64,000 nucleotides of DNA from Pseudogemmobacter lacusdianii (GCF_030848395.1 NZ_JAVDBT010000005.1:186001-250000); one strand, 5' to 3'; shown: positions 54,701-63,676, counted from the stretch's first letter. Numbers and translations are program-made. The notes: a model not told the origin generated them from the letters alone.

Positions 54701-54819
54701 CGCCTTTGGCTTACCTCTTGCTGGCAGGGCTTTCCAAGCCGCGCAGCCATGAGCAAAGCCTTTTGGCGGGCGAGATGCAGGCCGCGCAAAAAGCTTTGGA
54801 TCAAACGCCCGCCGAATAG
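51703..54819 (+). CDS. RND efflux transporter permease (HAE1 type)
   Basis: A 1038-residue inner-membrane proton antiporter with 12 membrane segments and two large periplasmic loops. The proton-relay motif GIVVDDAIVVLENIVRR lies in transmembrane segment 4, and LGIRGAGQGLSFALVGDD in a loop. The length and SRTALFIRRPILAFVLNALI at the N-terminus are typical of the HAE1/MdtB-AcrB branch exporting hydrophobic compounds. The substrate range is not readable. It is coupled to the adaptor gene upstream and convergent with the ABC ATPase downstream. Confidence 0.95.
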   Translation: MAGRDTPDISQSRTALFIRRPILAFVLNALIIIAGLAGLMGADVRELPDVDRPVVSVSTSYSGAAPETVDREVTAVIEGAAGRVAGVKSISSSSRFGSSRVTVEFRDDVDLDVAATDLRDAVARVTNSLPDEADAPRVVKADADGDAVMRIAVTSNRRSAEDLTKLVEDLAETRLLSAPGVADIQINGDRGLVFRVDVDMMQLAARGLTLADLRTTLGDVAFDRPAGALSSDRQSLMVRTTAAISTAEEIEALTVAGDVRIGDVAQVTLGPEPGASMLRSNGETGVGIGILRQANGNTLEISSAVRQVVADLQPILPEDVQMFVTSDSADFINGAIHEVEIALGISVLIVTAVIYLFLRDARATLIPILAIPVALIGTLAALWLAGFSINILTLLALVLATGIVVDDAIVVLENIVRRRSEGMGARAAAVLGAEQVFFAVIASTTTLAAVFLPLSFLPGQTGGLFREFGFTLAVSVVLSAVTALTLTPVLCARLLRPHEEQKSGRIGTALADFYAKTLKLVLNAPLVSGFVAVLFALVAVASFPLLRQELTPPEDRAAVMFSVQTPQGSSLEYTNQKMREIEALVEPLRASGEVTSVFAIAGQGGSDNRAFIMVTLADWADRSRSQQEIAAELQAGMAGVIGVRAFAMQPNSLGIRGAGQGLSFALVGDDYGRLADVAKELVDQMEQDPRFGQVRLGYDTTQAQLFVEIDRVLAEDLGVNISGMGEALQAVLDGRTVGTLFLDDDSYDIRLVSTSDPVNDPGDLERIFVPTRDGQMVPISSFVTLTERAVAPELRREQQMRSVPLSAGLTKDLALGDAFAEVQAMAAPLLGSDMRVVPMAEAATLGETSSGMLITFGIALAVVFLVLAAQFESFVSAVIVMATVPLGLACAVFAMLATGGSMNVYSQIGLVLLVGIMAKNGILIVEFADQLRERGLSVREAITQSASVRLRPVMMTMIATVLGGLPLVLAQGAGAEAREVLGWIIVGGLGLATIATLYITPLAYLLLAGLSKPRSHEQSLLAGEMQAAQKALDQTPAE

Positions 54820-54826
54820 GCGGGCG

Positions 54827-55609
54827 TCAGGCCAGCATGCGGTCGGCCGAGGCCTCAAAGAGACTGCGGGCGTAAGCCGTGGTCATCTTGGCCTCGGCCA
54901 GATCATCGCGCGACAGCTCTTCCACCGCGCGGCCATGCTGCATCACCAGCACCCGGTCGCACATATGGTCGATGACGGCGAGGTCATGCGAGACCATCAG
55001 GAAGGTCAGCCCCCGCTCTTCGCGCAAGCGGTTGAGAAGGTTCAAAACCTCCGCCTGCACCGAGGCATCTAAAGCCGAGGTCGGCTCGTCCAGCAGCAGG
55101 ATTTTCGGTTCCAGCATCAAAGCGCGGGCAATGGCGACACGCTGGCGCTGGCCGCCCGACAGCTGATGCGGATAGCGAAAGCGGAAGCTTGTCGGCAGGC
55201 CCACATCCTGCAAAGCCTGCATAACCTTTTGGTCCGAGCCTTTGATGCCGTGGATCGCCAAAGGCTCCGACAGGGTGCGGTCGATGGTATGGCGCGGGTG
55301 CAGGCTGGCATAGGGGTCTTGGAAGACCATCTGCACCTGTCGGCTGAAATCGGTGCCGCGCGGGTCTTCCAGCGCCTCGCCAGCGATGCGGATGGAGCCG
55401 CCGGTGACCGGGGCAAGGTCACAAATCGCGCGCAATATGGTGGATTTGCCCGAGCCGGATTCGCCCACCAGCCCATAGCTTTGCCGCGCCGCGACTTGCA
55501 GGCTGACGCCCTCCACCGCCCGCACCTCGCGGCCCTTTGAGCGGTAAGTGACGGTCAGATCTTTGATTTCGATCAGCGCTGTGCCTGAGGCTGTCGCGGT
55601 GGTCATCAT
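54827..55609 (-). CDS. oligopeptide-type ABC transporter ATP-binding protein (DppF-like)
   Basis: A 260-residue ATPase. Walker A GESGSGKST, signature LSGGQRQRV and Walker B ILLLDEPTSAL are visible. The order and length match the second ATPase of Dpp/Opp importers. The start at 55609 forms an ATGA overlap with the upstream ATPase stop; an ATG three bases later has better spacing to the GGAGG site. It is the last gene of the five-gene importer operon. Confidence 0.93.
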   Translation of the reverse strand: MMTTATASGTALIEIKDLTVTYRSKGREVRAVEGVSLQVAARQSYGLVGESGSGKSTILRAICDLAPVTGGSIRIAGEALEDPRGTDFSRQVQMVFQDPYASLHPRHTIDRTLSEPLAIHGIKGSDQKVMQALQDVGLPTSFRFRYPHQLSGGQRQRVAIARALMLEPKILLLDEPTSALDASVQAEVLNLLNRLREERGLTFLMVSHDLAVIDHMCDRVLVMQHGRAVEELSRDDLAEAKMTTAYARSLFEASADRMLA

Positions 55610-56445
55610 GCGCCCTCCTTCGCCCAATCGCCCGAGCGATCGAGCCCCGGCAATGGCCCCCGCGCGCCGCCGATCCTTGGCAGGCAATTCAAAAGCCCTT
55701 GGGTATAGGGATGCTGCGCCTGAGCGAGGTTTTTCGCCTCTAATTCCTCGACCACCTTGCCCTTATACATCACCAAAATCCGGTCGCAGAACCGCCCCAC
55801 CAGCCGCAGATCATGGCTGATGAAAATCAGCCCCATGCCACGGTCTCGCACCAAACCGTCAAGGATCGCCAGAACCTCGGCCTGCACGGTCACATCCAAG
55901 GCAGAGGTCGGCTCGTCTGCGATCAGAAGATCGGGCTCGGGGATCAGCATCATCGCGATCATCACCCGCTGGCCCATGCCGCCTGAAAGCTCATGCGGAT
56001 AGGCCGCCATCACCCGCTCAGGATCGCGGATCTGCACGGCCTCAAGCGCGGCAATCGCCTTGGCGCGCGCCTCCGTGCGGCCAATCCGGTCGCGGCGGCG
56101 CAGGCCCTCGGTCAGTTGCTCACCCACATTCATCACCGGGTTGAGACTGTATTTCGGATCCTGCATCACCATGCCGATCCGGTTGCCGCGCAGGGCCCGC
56201 ATCTCACGCTCAGACGCGGCCATGAGATCGACGCCATCAAAGCTCATCGCGTCGGCCTCAATCCGCCCCGGCGGGCGGATGAGCCGCAGGACGGAGCGCC
56301 CGGTCATCGTCTTGCCCGAACCGGATTCGCCGACGATCCCCAACCGCTCACGGCCCAAAGAGAAAGAGACCCCGCGCACCGCCTCAACCGGGCCGGTCTC
56401 GGTGGCGAAGGTCACGCGCAGGTTTTTGACCTCAAGCAAGCTCAT
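55606..56445 (-). CDS. oligopeptide-type ABC transporter ATP-binding protein (DppD-like)
   Basis: A 279-residue ATPase. Walker A GESGSGKTM, signature LSGGMGQRV and Walker B DLLIADEPTSAL are present, with the C-terminal oligopeptide ABC extension (HPYTQGLLNCLPRIGG). The true start is the ATG at 56443-56445, four bases into the permease stop; the frame stays open upstream to 56964 as antisense-like non-coding sequence inside the permease gene. It forms the nucleotide-binding heterodimer with the DppF-like partner. Confidence 0.93.
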   Translation of the reverse strand: MSLLEVKNLRVTFATETGPVEAVRGVSFSLGRERLGIVGESGSGKTMTGRSVLRLIRPPGRIEADAMSFDGVDLMAASEREMRALRGNRIGMVMQDPKYSLNPVMNVGEQLTEGLRRRDRIGRTEARAKAIAALEAVQIRDPERVMAAYPHELSGGMGQRVMIAMMLIPEPDLLIADEPTSALDVTVQAEVLAILDGLVRDRGMGLIFISHDLRLVGRFCDRILVMYKGKVVEELEAKNLAQAQHPYTQGLLNCLPRIGGARGPLPGLDRSGDWAKEGA

Positions 56446-57347
56446 TTCCCAGTGCTCCTTGGGTCCAAGACATCGCGCAAGCCGTCGCCCAAAAGGTTGA
56501 AGCCCAGCGAGACGATCAGGATGGCCAGCCCCGGCATGGTGGCGACCCACCATTGCTCGAACAGGAACTTGCGGCCCGAGGAGATCATCTGCCCCCATTC
56601 CGGCAAGGGCGGCTGCACGCCAAGGCCAAGAAAGCCCAAGCCCGCAGCGATCAGGATCACGCCCGCCATGTCCAAGGTGACGCGGATGATCACCGAAGGC
56701 AGGCACATCGGCACGATATGGCCCCAGATGATCCGCGGCGCGCCCGCCCCTTGCAGGCGCACAGCGGCGATGTAATCCGAGTTGCGCACGGTGAGAGTCT
56801 CGGCCCGGGCGATGCGGGCGTAAGGCGGCCAAGCGGTCAAGGCGATGGCGAGGACCGCATTCTCCACCCCCGGACCCATCACCGCGACCAAGGCCAGCGC
56901 AAGGATAAGGCGCGGGAAGGCCAAGAAAATATCGGTGATCCGCATCAAAAGCGCATCGATCCAACCGCCGAAATAGCCCGAGATTGTGCCGATCAAGAGC
57001 CCCAGAAGCGGGGCCGTCACTGCCACCAGAGCAATGATGTAGAGTGTGATGCGCGAGCCGAAGATGATCCGGCTAAGGATATCGCGGCCAAAGTCATCGG
57101 TGCCAAGCAGGTTGCCGGGCGTGCCGGGCGGCAGCAACCGCCGCGACAGATCCTGCGCCAAAGGGTCATGCGGCGCCAAAAGCGGCGCGAAAGCCGCCAT
57201 CAACAAGAGCAGCCCGACGATGACCAGCCCGGTCATCGCGAGCTTATTGCGGCGAATGCGCAGCCAAGCCAGATAGCCTTGCCCCAACCGCGCTTGGCGG
57301 CGGGAGGCGGGGTTCGGGTCGGTCAGCCAAAGACGAAGACTGCTCAT
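56442..57347 (-). CDS. oligopeptide-type ABC transporter permease (DppC-like)
   Basis: A 301-residue membrane protein with about six segments. The coupling motif sits in ARIARAETLTVRNSDYIAAV, and the N-terminal PLLAPHDPLAQDLSRRLLPP with GTDDFGRDILSRII is characteristic of DppC/OppC. Both ends overlap neighbours by four bases (ATGA), so the whole set is tightly coupled. Confidence 0.94.
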   Translation of the reverse strand: MSSLRLWLTDPNPASRRQARLGQGYLAWLRIRRNKLAMTGLVIVGLLLLMAAFAPLLAPHDPLAQDLSRRLLPPGTPGNLLGTDDFGRDILSRIIFGSRITLYIIALVAVTAPLLGLLIGTISGYFGGWIDALLMRITDIFLAFPRLILALALVAVMGPGVENAVLAIALTAWPPYARIARAETLTVRNSDYIAAVRLQGAGAPRIIWGHIVPMCLPSVIIRVTLDMAGVILIAAGLGFLGLGVQPPLPEWGQMISSGRKFLFEQWWVATMPGLAILIVSLGFNLLGDGLRDVLDPRSTGK

Positions 57348-58411
57348 GCTTGCGCCCTCGGATCGACCAGCCGGTAAAGGATGTCAGAGAGCATGTTCAG
57401 CGTCACGAAAGCCACGCCCACCACCACGGTGCCCCCCAAAACGGCAGGCATATCGGCGGCGAACAAAGCATCGGTGATATAGCTGCCAAGCCCCGGCCAA
57501 GCGAAAATCGTCTCGGTCAGCACCGAGCCTTCAAGAAGATAGGCATAGCTCAAGGCAATGACGGTGATCAAAGGCACCAGCACATTGCGCATCGCATGGA
57601 CCCAAACCACCCGCCATTCCGGCATGCCCTTCACCCGCGCCGTGGTGATATATTCTTGGCTCAGCTCATTCATCATGAAGCTGCGGGTCATCCGGCTGAT
57701 ATAGGCCATCGAGACATAGCCAAGCAAAGCCGCTGGCAGCACGATATGGCTGATGGCATTGGCGAACATATCCCAAGCGCCGTTCAGCGCGGAATCCACC
57801 AAGATCATCCCGGTGTATTGCTCCATCTGGAACTGCATCATCATCTGATAACTGGCATCGAGCCGCCCCGGCCCGCCAACCCAATCAAGCTTGCCGTAAA
57901 AGACCAAAAGCCCAATCAGACCGAGCCAGAAGACCGGCATCGAATAGCCCAAAAGCCCAACCACCCGAACCACTTGGTCCGAGATGCTGCCCGGCCTTGT
58001 CGCCGCCAAAACCCCGGCAGGCACCCCGGTGATCACGCCAAAAAGCGTGCCAAGTGTGGCCAGTTCCAGCGTTGCAGGGAAGCGCTCGGCGACTTCCGAC
58101 AGCACCGGCTCACGCGTGCGGATCGAAGTGCCAAGATCACCTTGCACCGCGTCCCAAAGATAGATCGCGAATTGCTTCCACATCGGCTCATCCAGCCCGT
58201 AAGCCAGCCGTGCGGCTTCATATTGGGCGGTGGTGGCGCGCTCGCCCAAGATCGACAGCAATGGGTCGATCGGCACGATGCGGGCGATGATGAAGGTGAC
58301 GAAGAGCAGGCCCAAAAGCGTCAGCGCTAGGGTCAGAAGGCCGCTGCCAACCCCCCAAAAAAGTGGGCGCAGACGGGACGGGCGGCGGGGCACAGGGGCG
58401 ATATCTACCAT
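57344..58411 (-). CDS. oligopeptide-type ABC transporter permease (DppB-like)
   Basis: A 355-residue membrane protein with six to seven segments. It has the DppB/OppB coupling motif LSQEYITTARVKGMPEWRVV and RMTRSFMMNE. It pairs with the DppC-like permease. It starts 42 bases after the binding-protein stop, across a strong hairpin that may lower expression relative to the receptor. Confidence 0.93.
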   Translation of the reverse strand: MVDIAPVPRRPSRLRPLFWGVGSGLLTLALTLLGLLFVTFIIARIVPIDPLLSILGERATTAQYEAARLAYGLDEPMWKQFAIYLWDAVQGDLGTSIRTREPVLSEVAERFPATLELATLGTLFGVITGVPAGVLAATRPGSISDQVVRVVGLLGYSMPVFWLGLIGLLVFYGKLDWVGGPGRLDASYQMMMQFQMEQYTGMILVDSALNGAWDMFANAISHIVLPAALLGYVSMAYISRMTRSFMMNELSQEYITTARVKGMPEWRVVWVHAMRNVLVPLITVIALSYAYLLEGSVLTETIFAWPGLGSYITDALFAADMPAVLGGTVVVGVAFVTLNMLSDILYRLVDPRAQA

Positions 58412-58418
58412 GATAAAC

Positions 58419-58447
58419 GGCCCGCGCGAGCGACACCCGCGCGGGCC
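58419..58447 (-). terminator. strong intra-operon hairpin between the receptor and permease genes
   Basis: Perfect ten-base stem GGCCCGCGCG (58419-58428) and CGCGCGGGCC (58438-58447). It is followed on the minus strand by GTTTATC just before the DppB-like start. It probably acts as a partial terminator or mRNA stabiliser, giving excess binding protein. Confidence 0.6.
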
Positions 58448-58453
58448 TTAACC

Positions 58454-60052
58454 TTACTTCGTGACCAGCCAGTAAGAGGCGCTGTCGACCGCGCCACCGG
58501 TGTGGAAGCCCTGCACATTGGCGCGCGCGCCGGTCTGTTGCAGCTGGCCGAACATCAAGATGAAGGCGGAATCGTCGCGGTGCCGCTCTTGGATCGAGCG
58601 ATACATCTCAACCCGTTTAGCCTCATCCATCTCGGCCACAGCGGCCTCGGTCTCGGCCGACATTGCACCCGGATCCCAAGCGGTCCGCCAAGCGAGATAG
58701 CCCGTGAGCTTGGCCTCATCCGAGTTGTCCGGGTTGATCGCAAAGGTCGAGGCATTGGTATGCGGATCGGGGTAATCCGGGCCCCAAGTTTGCAAGGTCA
58801 GCTCATGCTGGCGGGCGCGGTATTTGTCCAACACGGTCGCGCCATCGCCGACATCCAAGCTCAGCTCAATCCCGGCTTGGGCAAAGGTGTTTTGCACCGA
58901 TTGCGCGATATCCATCCGCTCTTGGTTGTTGCGCACGGTGAGGCTGATCTTCAAGGGCAGCTCAACCCCGGATTCCGCCAACAGCGCCTTGGCCTTTTCG
59001 ATATCAAGGCTATAGGGCGTGTCTTCGATCGCGCCCAAGAAGCCCTTGGGCAAGAAGGCCTGATGCACCGCCCATTGGCCTTTCAGGATGGTGTCGGCCA
59101 TGCCTTGATAATCGACTGCCCAACGCATCGCATCCAGCACCGCCGGATTGGCCAAAGCCTCGTTCTTTTGGTTGGCGGCAAGGTAGTAGATCTGCCCGCC
59201 ATTGTCGTTCGAGATCGCCACATCGGCATTGCCTTCAAGCCCGGCCACATCGGTGGGGGTCAAAGCGCGGGCAATGTCGATATCGCCTTTTTCCAGCAAA
59301 AGCCGCTCGGTCGCGCCTTCGGGGATATGCTGCATGAAGACATTCTTCAGCTTGGCATCACCGCGCCAATGGCCCTCACGCGCCTCAAGGATATAGCCCT
59401 CACCCGCCTTGAAGCTTTTCAGCACATAGGCCCCGGTCCCGGCCGAGTTCGACTTCAGCCAGTTGTTGCCCATATCGCCGTCAACCTCATTGGCCATGAC
59501 GGTTTTCATATCGACGATATTGCCCACCGCAGCGGTGAGGCAGTTGTAAAAGAAGCTCGGCGCATAGACCTTGTCGGTCTTGATGGTGACGGTGTCACCC
59601 TCAAAGGTGATCATCTCCTCCACGTTTTCCGGCGTGAAGCCGAATTGCGCCATGATGAAGGCCGGGGTCTTGTTGATCTTCACCACCCGGCGCAGCGAGA
59701 AGGCCGCATCCTCGGCCGTCACCGGATTGCCGCTGGCAAAAGTGACGCCGGATTTCATCTTGAAGCTATAGGTCATCCCGTCTTCGCTGACCGACCAGCT
59801 TTCGGCCAGACCGGGGACCATCTCGCCGGGTTTGGTGGGGTCCAGCTCGATCAAGCTGTCATAGACGTTGTTGACCAGATCAAGGCCCGAGAATTCAAAG
59901 GCCTCATGCGGGTCGATCGAGACGATGTCATCGATCGCATCGGCCAGAACCAGCGTATCGGCCGGTGTCTCGGCAAAGAGGGCTGCGGGGGCCGCTCCGG
60001 CCAGAAGGGCCGCAAGAGCAACGGCGCGGCAAGAAGCATGCTTCAAAGACAT
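58454..60052 (-). CDS. ABC transporter substrate-binding protein, peptide/nickel family 5
   Basis: A 532-residue periplasmic receptor. Signal peptide MSLKHASCRAVALAALLAG ending near LFA. Family features include VPGLAESWSVSEDGMTYSF and VTFASGNPVTAEDAAFSLRR. Ligands in this family range from peptides to opines, sugars and nickel. The ATG at 60052 has GGGAG six bases upstream; a frame starting at 60076 includes the Shine-Dalgarno region and is rejected. It is the first gene of the importer operon. Confidence 0.93.
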   Translation of the reverse strand: MSLKHASCRAVALAALLAGAAPAALFAETPADTLVLADAIDDIVSIDPHEAFEFSGLDLVNNVYDSLIELDPTKPGEMVPGLAESWSVSEDGMTYSFKMKSGVTFASGNPVTAEDAAFSLRRVVKINKTPAFIMAQFGFTPENVEEMITFEGDTVTIKTDKVYAPSFFYNCLTAAVGNIVDMKTVMANEVDGDMGNNWLKSNSAGTGAYVLKSFKAGEGYILEAREGHWRGDAKLKNVFMQHIPEGATERLLLEKGDIDIARALTPTDVAGLEGNADVAISNDNGGQIYYLAANQKNEALANPAVLDAMRWAVDYQGMADTILKGQWAVHQAFLPKGFLGAIEDTPYSLDIEKAKALLAESGVELPLKISLTVRNNQERMDIAQSVQNTFAQAGIELSLDVGDGATVLDKYRARQHELTLQTWGPDYPDPHTNASTFAINPDNSDEAKLTGYLAWRTAWDPGAMSAETEAAVAEMDEAKRVEMYRSIQERHRDDSAFILMFGQLQQTGARANVQGFHTGGAVDSASYWLVTK

Positions 60053-60231
60053 CCTAAACTCCCTGTGTTTTATCATTGGGGATACGGGAATGGTCGCGGC
60101 CCGTTCCTAAGCTGATTGGAGGAATGTGCTTTGCAGCTGTCAACGTCATTCGCAAAGCGCGGCACGGCACGGCATCGGCTTTGGCGGAATGGCGCTGCCC
60201 GAGCGGGGCCGGACAGCGCAAGGGCAGGGGA

Positions 60232-61005
60232 TTAGGCGGATTTGCGCGGGCGGCGGCTTTCCAGCCAACGGAAGCCCAGCGCGATAATCCCAGCCAGTGC
60301 CAGATAGATCGCCGCCACCAAGAACAACGGCTCATAGGTGATGAGCGTGTCTTGGCGCACCCGGCTGGCCACGGCATAGACCTCAAGCACGGTGATGGTG
60401 GCGACCAAGGGCGTGGCCTTCAGCTGCAAGATCGTCTCGCCGCCCAAAGTGGGCAGCACACCTTGCAGCGCCAAAGGCAGCGAGATGCGGCGGAAGATGG
60501 TGAAACGTGGCATGCCCATGGCGCGCGCAGCCTCCAACTGGCCGCGTGGCACCGAGCGGAAGGCACCCCGCATCACCTCGCCCTCGTAACCGGCATAAGA
60601 GAGCGACAGGGCCAGCAAAGCATAGGGCCAAGCTTGGCGCAGGATCGGCCATAACTCGCTTTCGCGGATCCAAGGAATGCTGGGGAAAAGCGAGCCAAGC
60701 CCGTAGTAGAGGAGCCAAACTTGCAAAAGCAGCGGCGTGCCACGGATCACCGTGCAGAAGACCCGCGCCGGCACCGCCAAGAACCACGGCCCCGAAGCTT
60801 GGGCGAGGCCCAAAGGCACCGCCAAGGTAAAGCCAATGGCGACCGAAAGCACCAAAAGCCAGATCGTGCGCCACACGCCCTGCACGATCATCGGCAGGTA
60901 TTTCGGCAGCCATTCCCAATTGCCGGCCACGATCACCCAGACCACCAAAGCGGCAGCAATGGCGAGCATGACAAGGCGGTGGGGTTGCATCAGGGCCTGC
61001 ATCAT
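60232..61005 (-). CDS. polar amino acid ABC transporter permease (HisM-like)
   Basis: A 257-residue membrane protein with five segments. The HisM/GlnP-type coupling motif GQLEAARAMGMPRFTIFRRI and EVMRGAFRSVP are present. It overlaps the upstream permease gene by four bases. It forms the transmembrane heterodimer with the HisQ-like partner for uptake of an amino acid or related compound. Confidence 0.93.
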   Translation of the reverse strand: MMQALMQPHRLVMLAIAAALVVWVIVAGNWEWLPKYLPMIVQGVWRTIWLLVLSVAIGFTLAVPLGLAQASGPWFLAVPARVFCTVIRGTPLLLQVWLLYYGLGSLFPSIPWIRESELWPILRQAWPYALLALSLSYAGYEGEVMRGAFRSVPRGQLEAARAMGMPRFTIFRRISLPLALQGVLPTLGGETILQLKATPLVATITVLEVYAVASRVRQDTLITYEPLFLVAAIYLALAGIIALGFRWLESRRPRKSA

Positions 61006-61727
61006 GTGCCCCCCGTCATGCGCGGTGGATCACCCCGGCGCGCCCAACGCTCCAACCGGGCAAAGCCCCAAGTCGAAAGCATAGAGATCGCAAGGTAAAT
61101 CGCCCCGGCGGCAAGGAAGAAGGTGAAGAAGGCCTTGGTGGTGCCCGCCGCTTGCCGCGTGGCAAGGGTCAGTTCCGAGAAGCCGACAATCGCCAGCAAA
61201 GCCGTGTCTTTGGTGGCAATCAGCCACAGGTTCGACAGCCCCGGCAAAGCCAGCCCCAGCATGGTCGGGATGGTGATGCGCCGCGCGATCTTGGCCGCCG
61301 GCATCCCCATCGCCCGCGCCGCCTCGATCTGGCCGGGCGGCACCGCAAGGATGGCGCCGCGCAAAACCTCGGTCGCATAGGCGCCTTGGACAACGCCCAA
61401 GACCAAGACCCCCGCCACCACGCCCGAGATCTGCACGCGATCATAGCCCAGACCCAGCATGATCTGGTTCACAATATCGGTCAGGCCGAAATAAAGCAGC
61501 AATATCAAGATCAACTCGGGCAGGGCGCGCACCACGGTGGTGTAGACGCCAAGGCAATCGCGCAGCACCGGCCCGCCATAGATCTTGCCGTAAGCGCCGC
61601 CCAAACCAATGATGAGGCCAAGGCCAAAGGCCCCAACCGCGATCTGCATCGAGGCCCAAAGGCCCGCGAGCAGCGTGCCCCCCCATCCGGGGGGGCTAAG
61701 AGCCAGCAGGCCAAGGGTGTTTTCCAT
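61002..61727 (-). CDS. polar amino acid ABC transporter permease (HisQ-like)
   Basis: A 241-residue membrane protein with five segments. EVLRGAILAVPPGQIEAARA and the downstream IARRITIPTMLGLALPGLSN match the HisQ/ArtQ group. It starts 19 bases after the receptor stop and overlaps the HisM-like gene by four bases. Confidence 0.93.
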   Translation of the reverse strand: MENTLGLLALSPPGWGGTLLAGLWASMQIAVGAFGLGLIIGLGGAYGKIYGGPVLRDCLGVYTTVVRALPELILILLLYFGLTDIVNQIMLGLGYDRVQISGVVAGVLVLGVVQGAYATEVLRGAILAVPPGQIEAARAMGMPAAKIARRITIPTMLGLALPGLSNLWLIATKDTALLAIVGFSELTLATRQAAGTTKAFFTFFLAAGAIYLAISMLSTWGFARLERWARRGDPPRMTGGT

Positions 61728-61746
61728 CGGTCAATCAGCCCGAAGA

Positions 61747-62523
61747 TCACTCGCCATAGATCGAAGAGGCGAAGTAATTCGCGGTGATCTTGTCATATTC
61801 GCCGCTGGCGATGACATCCTCGATCGCCTTGTTGAACTTGGCCTGCATCTCGGCATCGCCTTTGCGCAGACCAACGCCAACGCCCAGACCCAGCACATCG
61901 GTGTCATTGGCAACCGCACCCATCAGCTCGCAGCAAGCGGTGCCCTCGGCCGAAGCAAGGAAAGCGTCGAGCGCGATCGAATCGGCTTGGATCGCATCAA
62001 TGCGGCCCGCGACCAAATCTTGGTTCGCCTCATCTTGGGTTTGGTAAACCTTGATCTCGGAAGCGGTCGCTCCGAAATGTTTTTCGGCATAGGTTTGGTG
62101 CACGGTCGAGACCTGCACACCAAGGATCTTGCCGGTCAGACCCGCCGCATCCGCAGTGATGCCTGCGCCTTTTGCGGCCACGATCACCGTCGGGGTGTCA
62201 TAGTATTTGTTCGAGAAATCAATGACCTTCAGCCGGTCCGCATTGATCGACATCGAGTTCATGATCGCATCGATCTGCCCCGCTTCCAGCGCCGGGATCA
62301 GGCCATCCCAAGACACCGGCGCGATCTCACATTCAAATGCGGCCGCTTTGCACAGGGCCCACATCAGATCAATTTCCCAGCCGGTCCAATTGCCCGAGGC
62401 ATCGACGCTGGCGAAGGGCGGATAGGGTTCGGGCGCCATGCCGACGCGGACCTTCTCGGCCATTGCCGAACCCGCAGTGACGCTCAAAGCCAAAGCCACC
62501 GCGGCGATTTTCATCTTTTTCAT
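61747..62523 (-). CDS. polar amino acid ABC transporter substrate-binding protein
   Basis: A 258-residue periplasmic receptor of SBP family 3. Signal peptide MKKMKIAAVALALSVTAGSA. The ligand motifs MAPEPYPPFASVD and GWEIDLMWALCK are typical, with IDAIMNSMSINADRLKVIDF at the core. Basic-amino-acid receptors share this form, but specificity is not decided. It starts 35 bases after the ATPase stop and leads the two permease genes. Confidence 0.93.
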   Translation of the reverse strand: MKKMKIAAVALALSVTAGSAMAEKVRVGMAPEPYPPFASVDASGNWTGWEIDLMWALCKAAAFECEIAPVSWDGLIPALEAGQIDAIMNSMSINADRLKVIDFSNKYYDTPTVIVAAKGAGITADAAGLTGKILGVQVSTVHQTYAEKHFGATASEIKVYQTQDEANQDLVAGRIDAIQADSIALDAFLASAEGTACCELMGAVANDTDVLGLGVGVGLRKGDAEMQAKFNKAIEDVIASGEYDKITANYFASSIYGE

Positions 62524-62557
62524 CTTATTTCTCCCTGTTTGGTTGTTTGCAGTCTTC

Positions 62558-63370
62558 TTACGAGACCGATTTTAGAAATTGCTTCAGCCGGGCCGATTTC
62601 GGGTCGCCAAACAGCTGCTCTGGCGGGCCCTCTTCCTCGATCAAGCCGTTATAAAGATAGACAACATGGTCCGAGACCTCGCGGGCGAATTTCATCTCAT
62701 GCGTCACCAAAAGCATGGTGCGCCCTTCATCGGCCAGCGATCGGATGACGGCGAGAACCTCGCCGACCAGTTCGGGGTCCAAGGCTGAGGTCGGCTCATC
62801 AAACAGCATCGCGCGCGGCTCCAGACACAGCGCGCGGGCAATGGCAACGCGCTGCTGCTGGCCCCCAGAGAGGAAGGCAGGATAGGCGTCTTCCTTGGCC
62901 GCCAAGCCCACGCGGTCCAGCAATTTGCGCGCCCGATCAATGGCTTGTTCTTTGGCTGTGCCCAGCACATGCACCGGCACTTCGATCAGGTTTTCCAAGA
63001 CCGTCTTATGGGTCCAAAGGTTAAACTGCTGAAACACCATGCCCAGACTGCGGCGCAACCGTTCGATTTGGCGCCGATCTGCCGGCGTGCCATCGGCGCG
63101 GCAGCGCACCTCCTCGCCACCAATCAAGATCCGGCCCGAGCTTGGCGTCTCAAGAAAGTTCACGCAGCGCAGCAGGGTGGATTTGCCCGAGCCCGAGCCG
63201 CCGATCAGCGTCACCACATCGCCCTCACGCGCCGAGATCGACACGCCTTTCAGCACCTCATGCTGACCAAAGCTTTTGTGCAGCGCCTCAACCTTAATTG
63301 CCTCGGCCGCCGCGAAGGGCTGGGCCGAGCCGTGGGGCAGGGTCGCAGAAATACTGGCGTCAGAGCCCAT
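62558..63370 (-). CDS. polar amino acid ABC transporter ATP-binding protein
   Basis: A 270-residue ATPase of the HisP/GlnQ group. Walker [10 protein letters not shown], signature LSGGQQQRV and Walker [12 protein letters not shown] are present. It begins [14 protein letters not shown]; the frame is open further upstream to 63550, but that part is cysteine-rich and has no ABC similarity. No clear Shine-Dalgarno precedes the chosen ATG. It is the first gene of this importer operon and divergent from the ROK regulator. Confidence 0.92.
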   Translation of the reverse strand: MGSDASISATLPHGSAQPFAAAEAIKVEALHKSFGQHEVLKGVSISAREGDVVTLIGGSGSGKSTLLRCVNFLETPSSGRILIGGEEVRCRADGTPADRRQIERLRRSLGMVFQQFNLWTHKTVLENLIEVPVHVLGTAKEQAIDRARKLLDRVGLAAKEDAYPAFLSGGQQQRVAIARALCLEPRAMLFDEPTSALDPELVGEVLAVIRSLADEGRTMLLVTHEMKFAREVSDHVVYLYNGLIEEEGPPEQLFGDPKSARLKQFLKSVS

Positions 63371-63676
63371 CGGTAATACTTTCGGTCGTCCAATTCCGCT
63401 CAGACGAACAGAAGGATTTGTGCAATGCAAGCAAAGACTGGTGCGGCAGCTGCGGTTTGCAGTGCCAAGATCGCAGCCGGGGCAACGCCTTAGGCGCATC
63501 ACGCCATCGCTGTGCAACCTGAAGGTGAGGTGCTGGTCCCCTTTCATCATGCGCTATAATAAAGCCTTGCGCCCTTTCGAAGTGCCCGAGAGCTGTGCCA
63601 CTTGATCCCAGCCTGTTCCCGCGAAATAATCGTGCCGCTGCATCCTTGCGGCCAGATCCATTGAGAGGGCCAAAAG
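63371..63676. other. divergent upstream region of the amino-acid importer and the ROK regulator
   Basis: 306 bases without a recognised gene. TATAAT at 63555-63560 is a perfect -10 hexamer for plus-strand transcription toward the ROK gene, but the -35 region is poor. No clear palindromic operator was found by eye. Confidence 0.4.

Noticed and set aside
56446-56964. N-terminal extension of the DppD-like ATPase
   Set aside because: It lies wholly inside the upstream permease gene in another frame and is Arg/Gly/His-rich; the ATG at 56445 gives the standard ATPase start.
63371-63550. N-terminal extension of the amino-acid ABC ATPase with several cysteines
   Set aside because: The extension has no ABC similarity or ribosome-binding site, and the normal ATPase N-terminus begins after the ATG at 63370.
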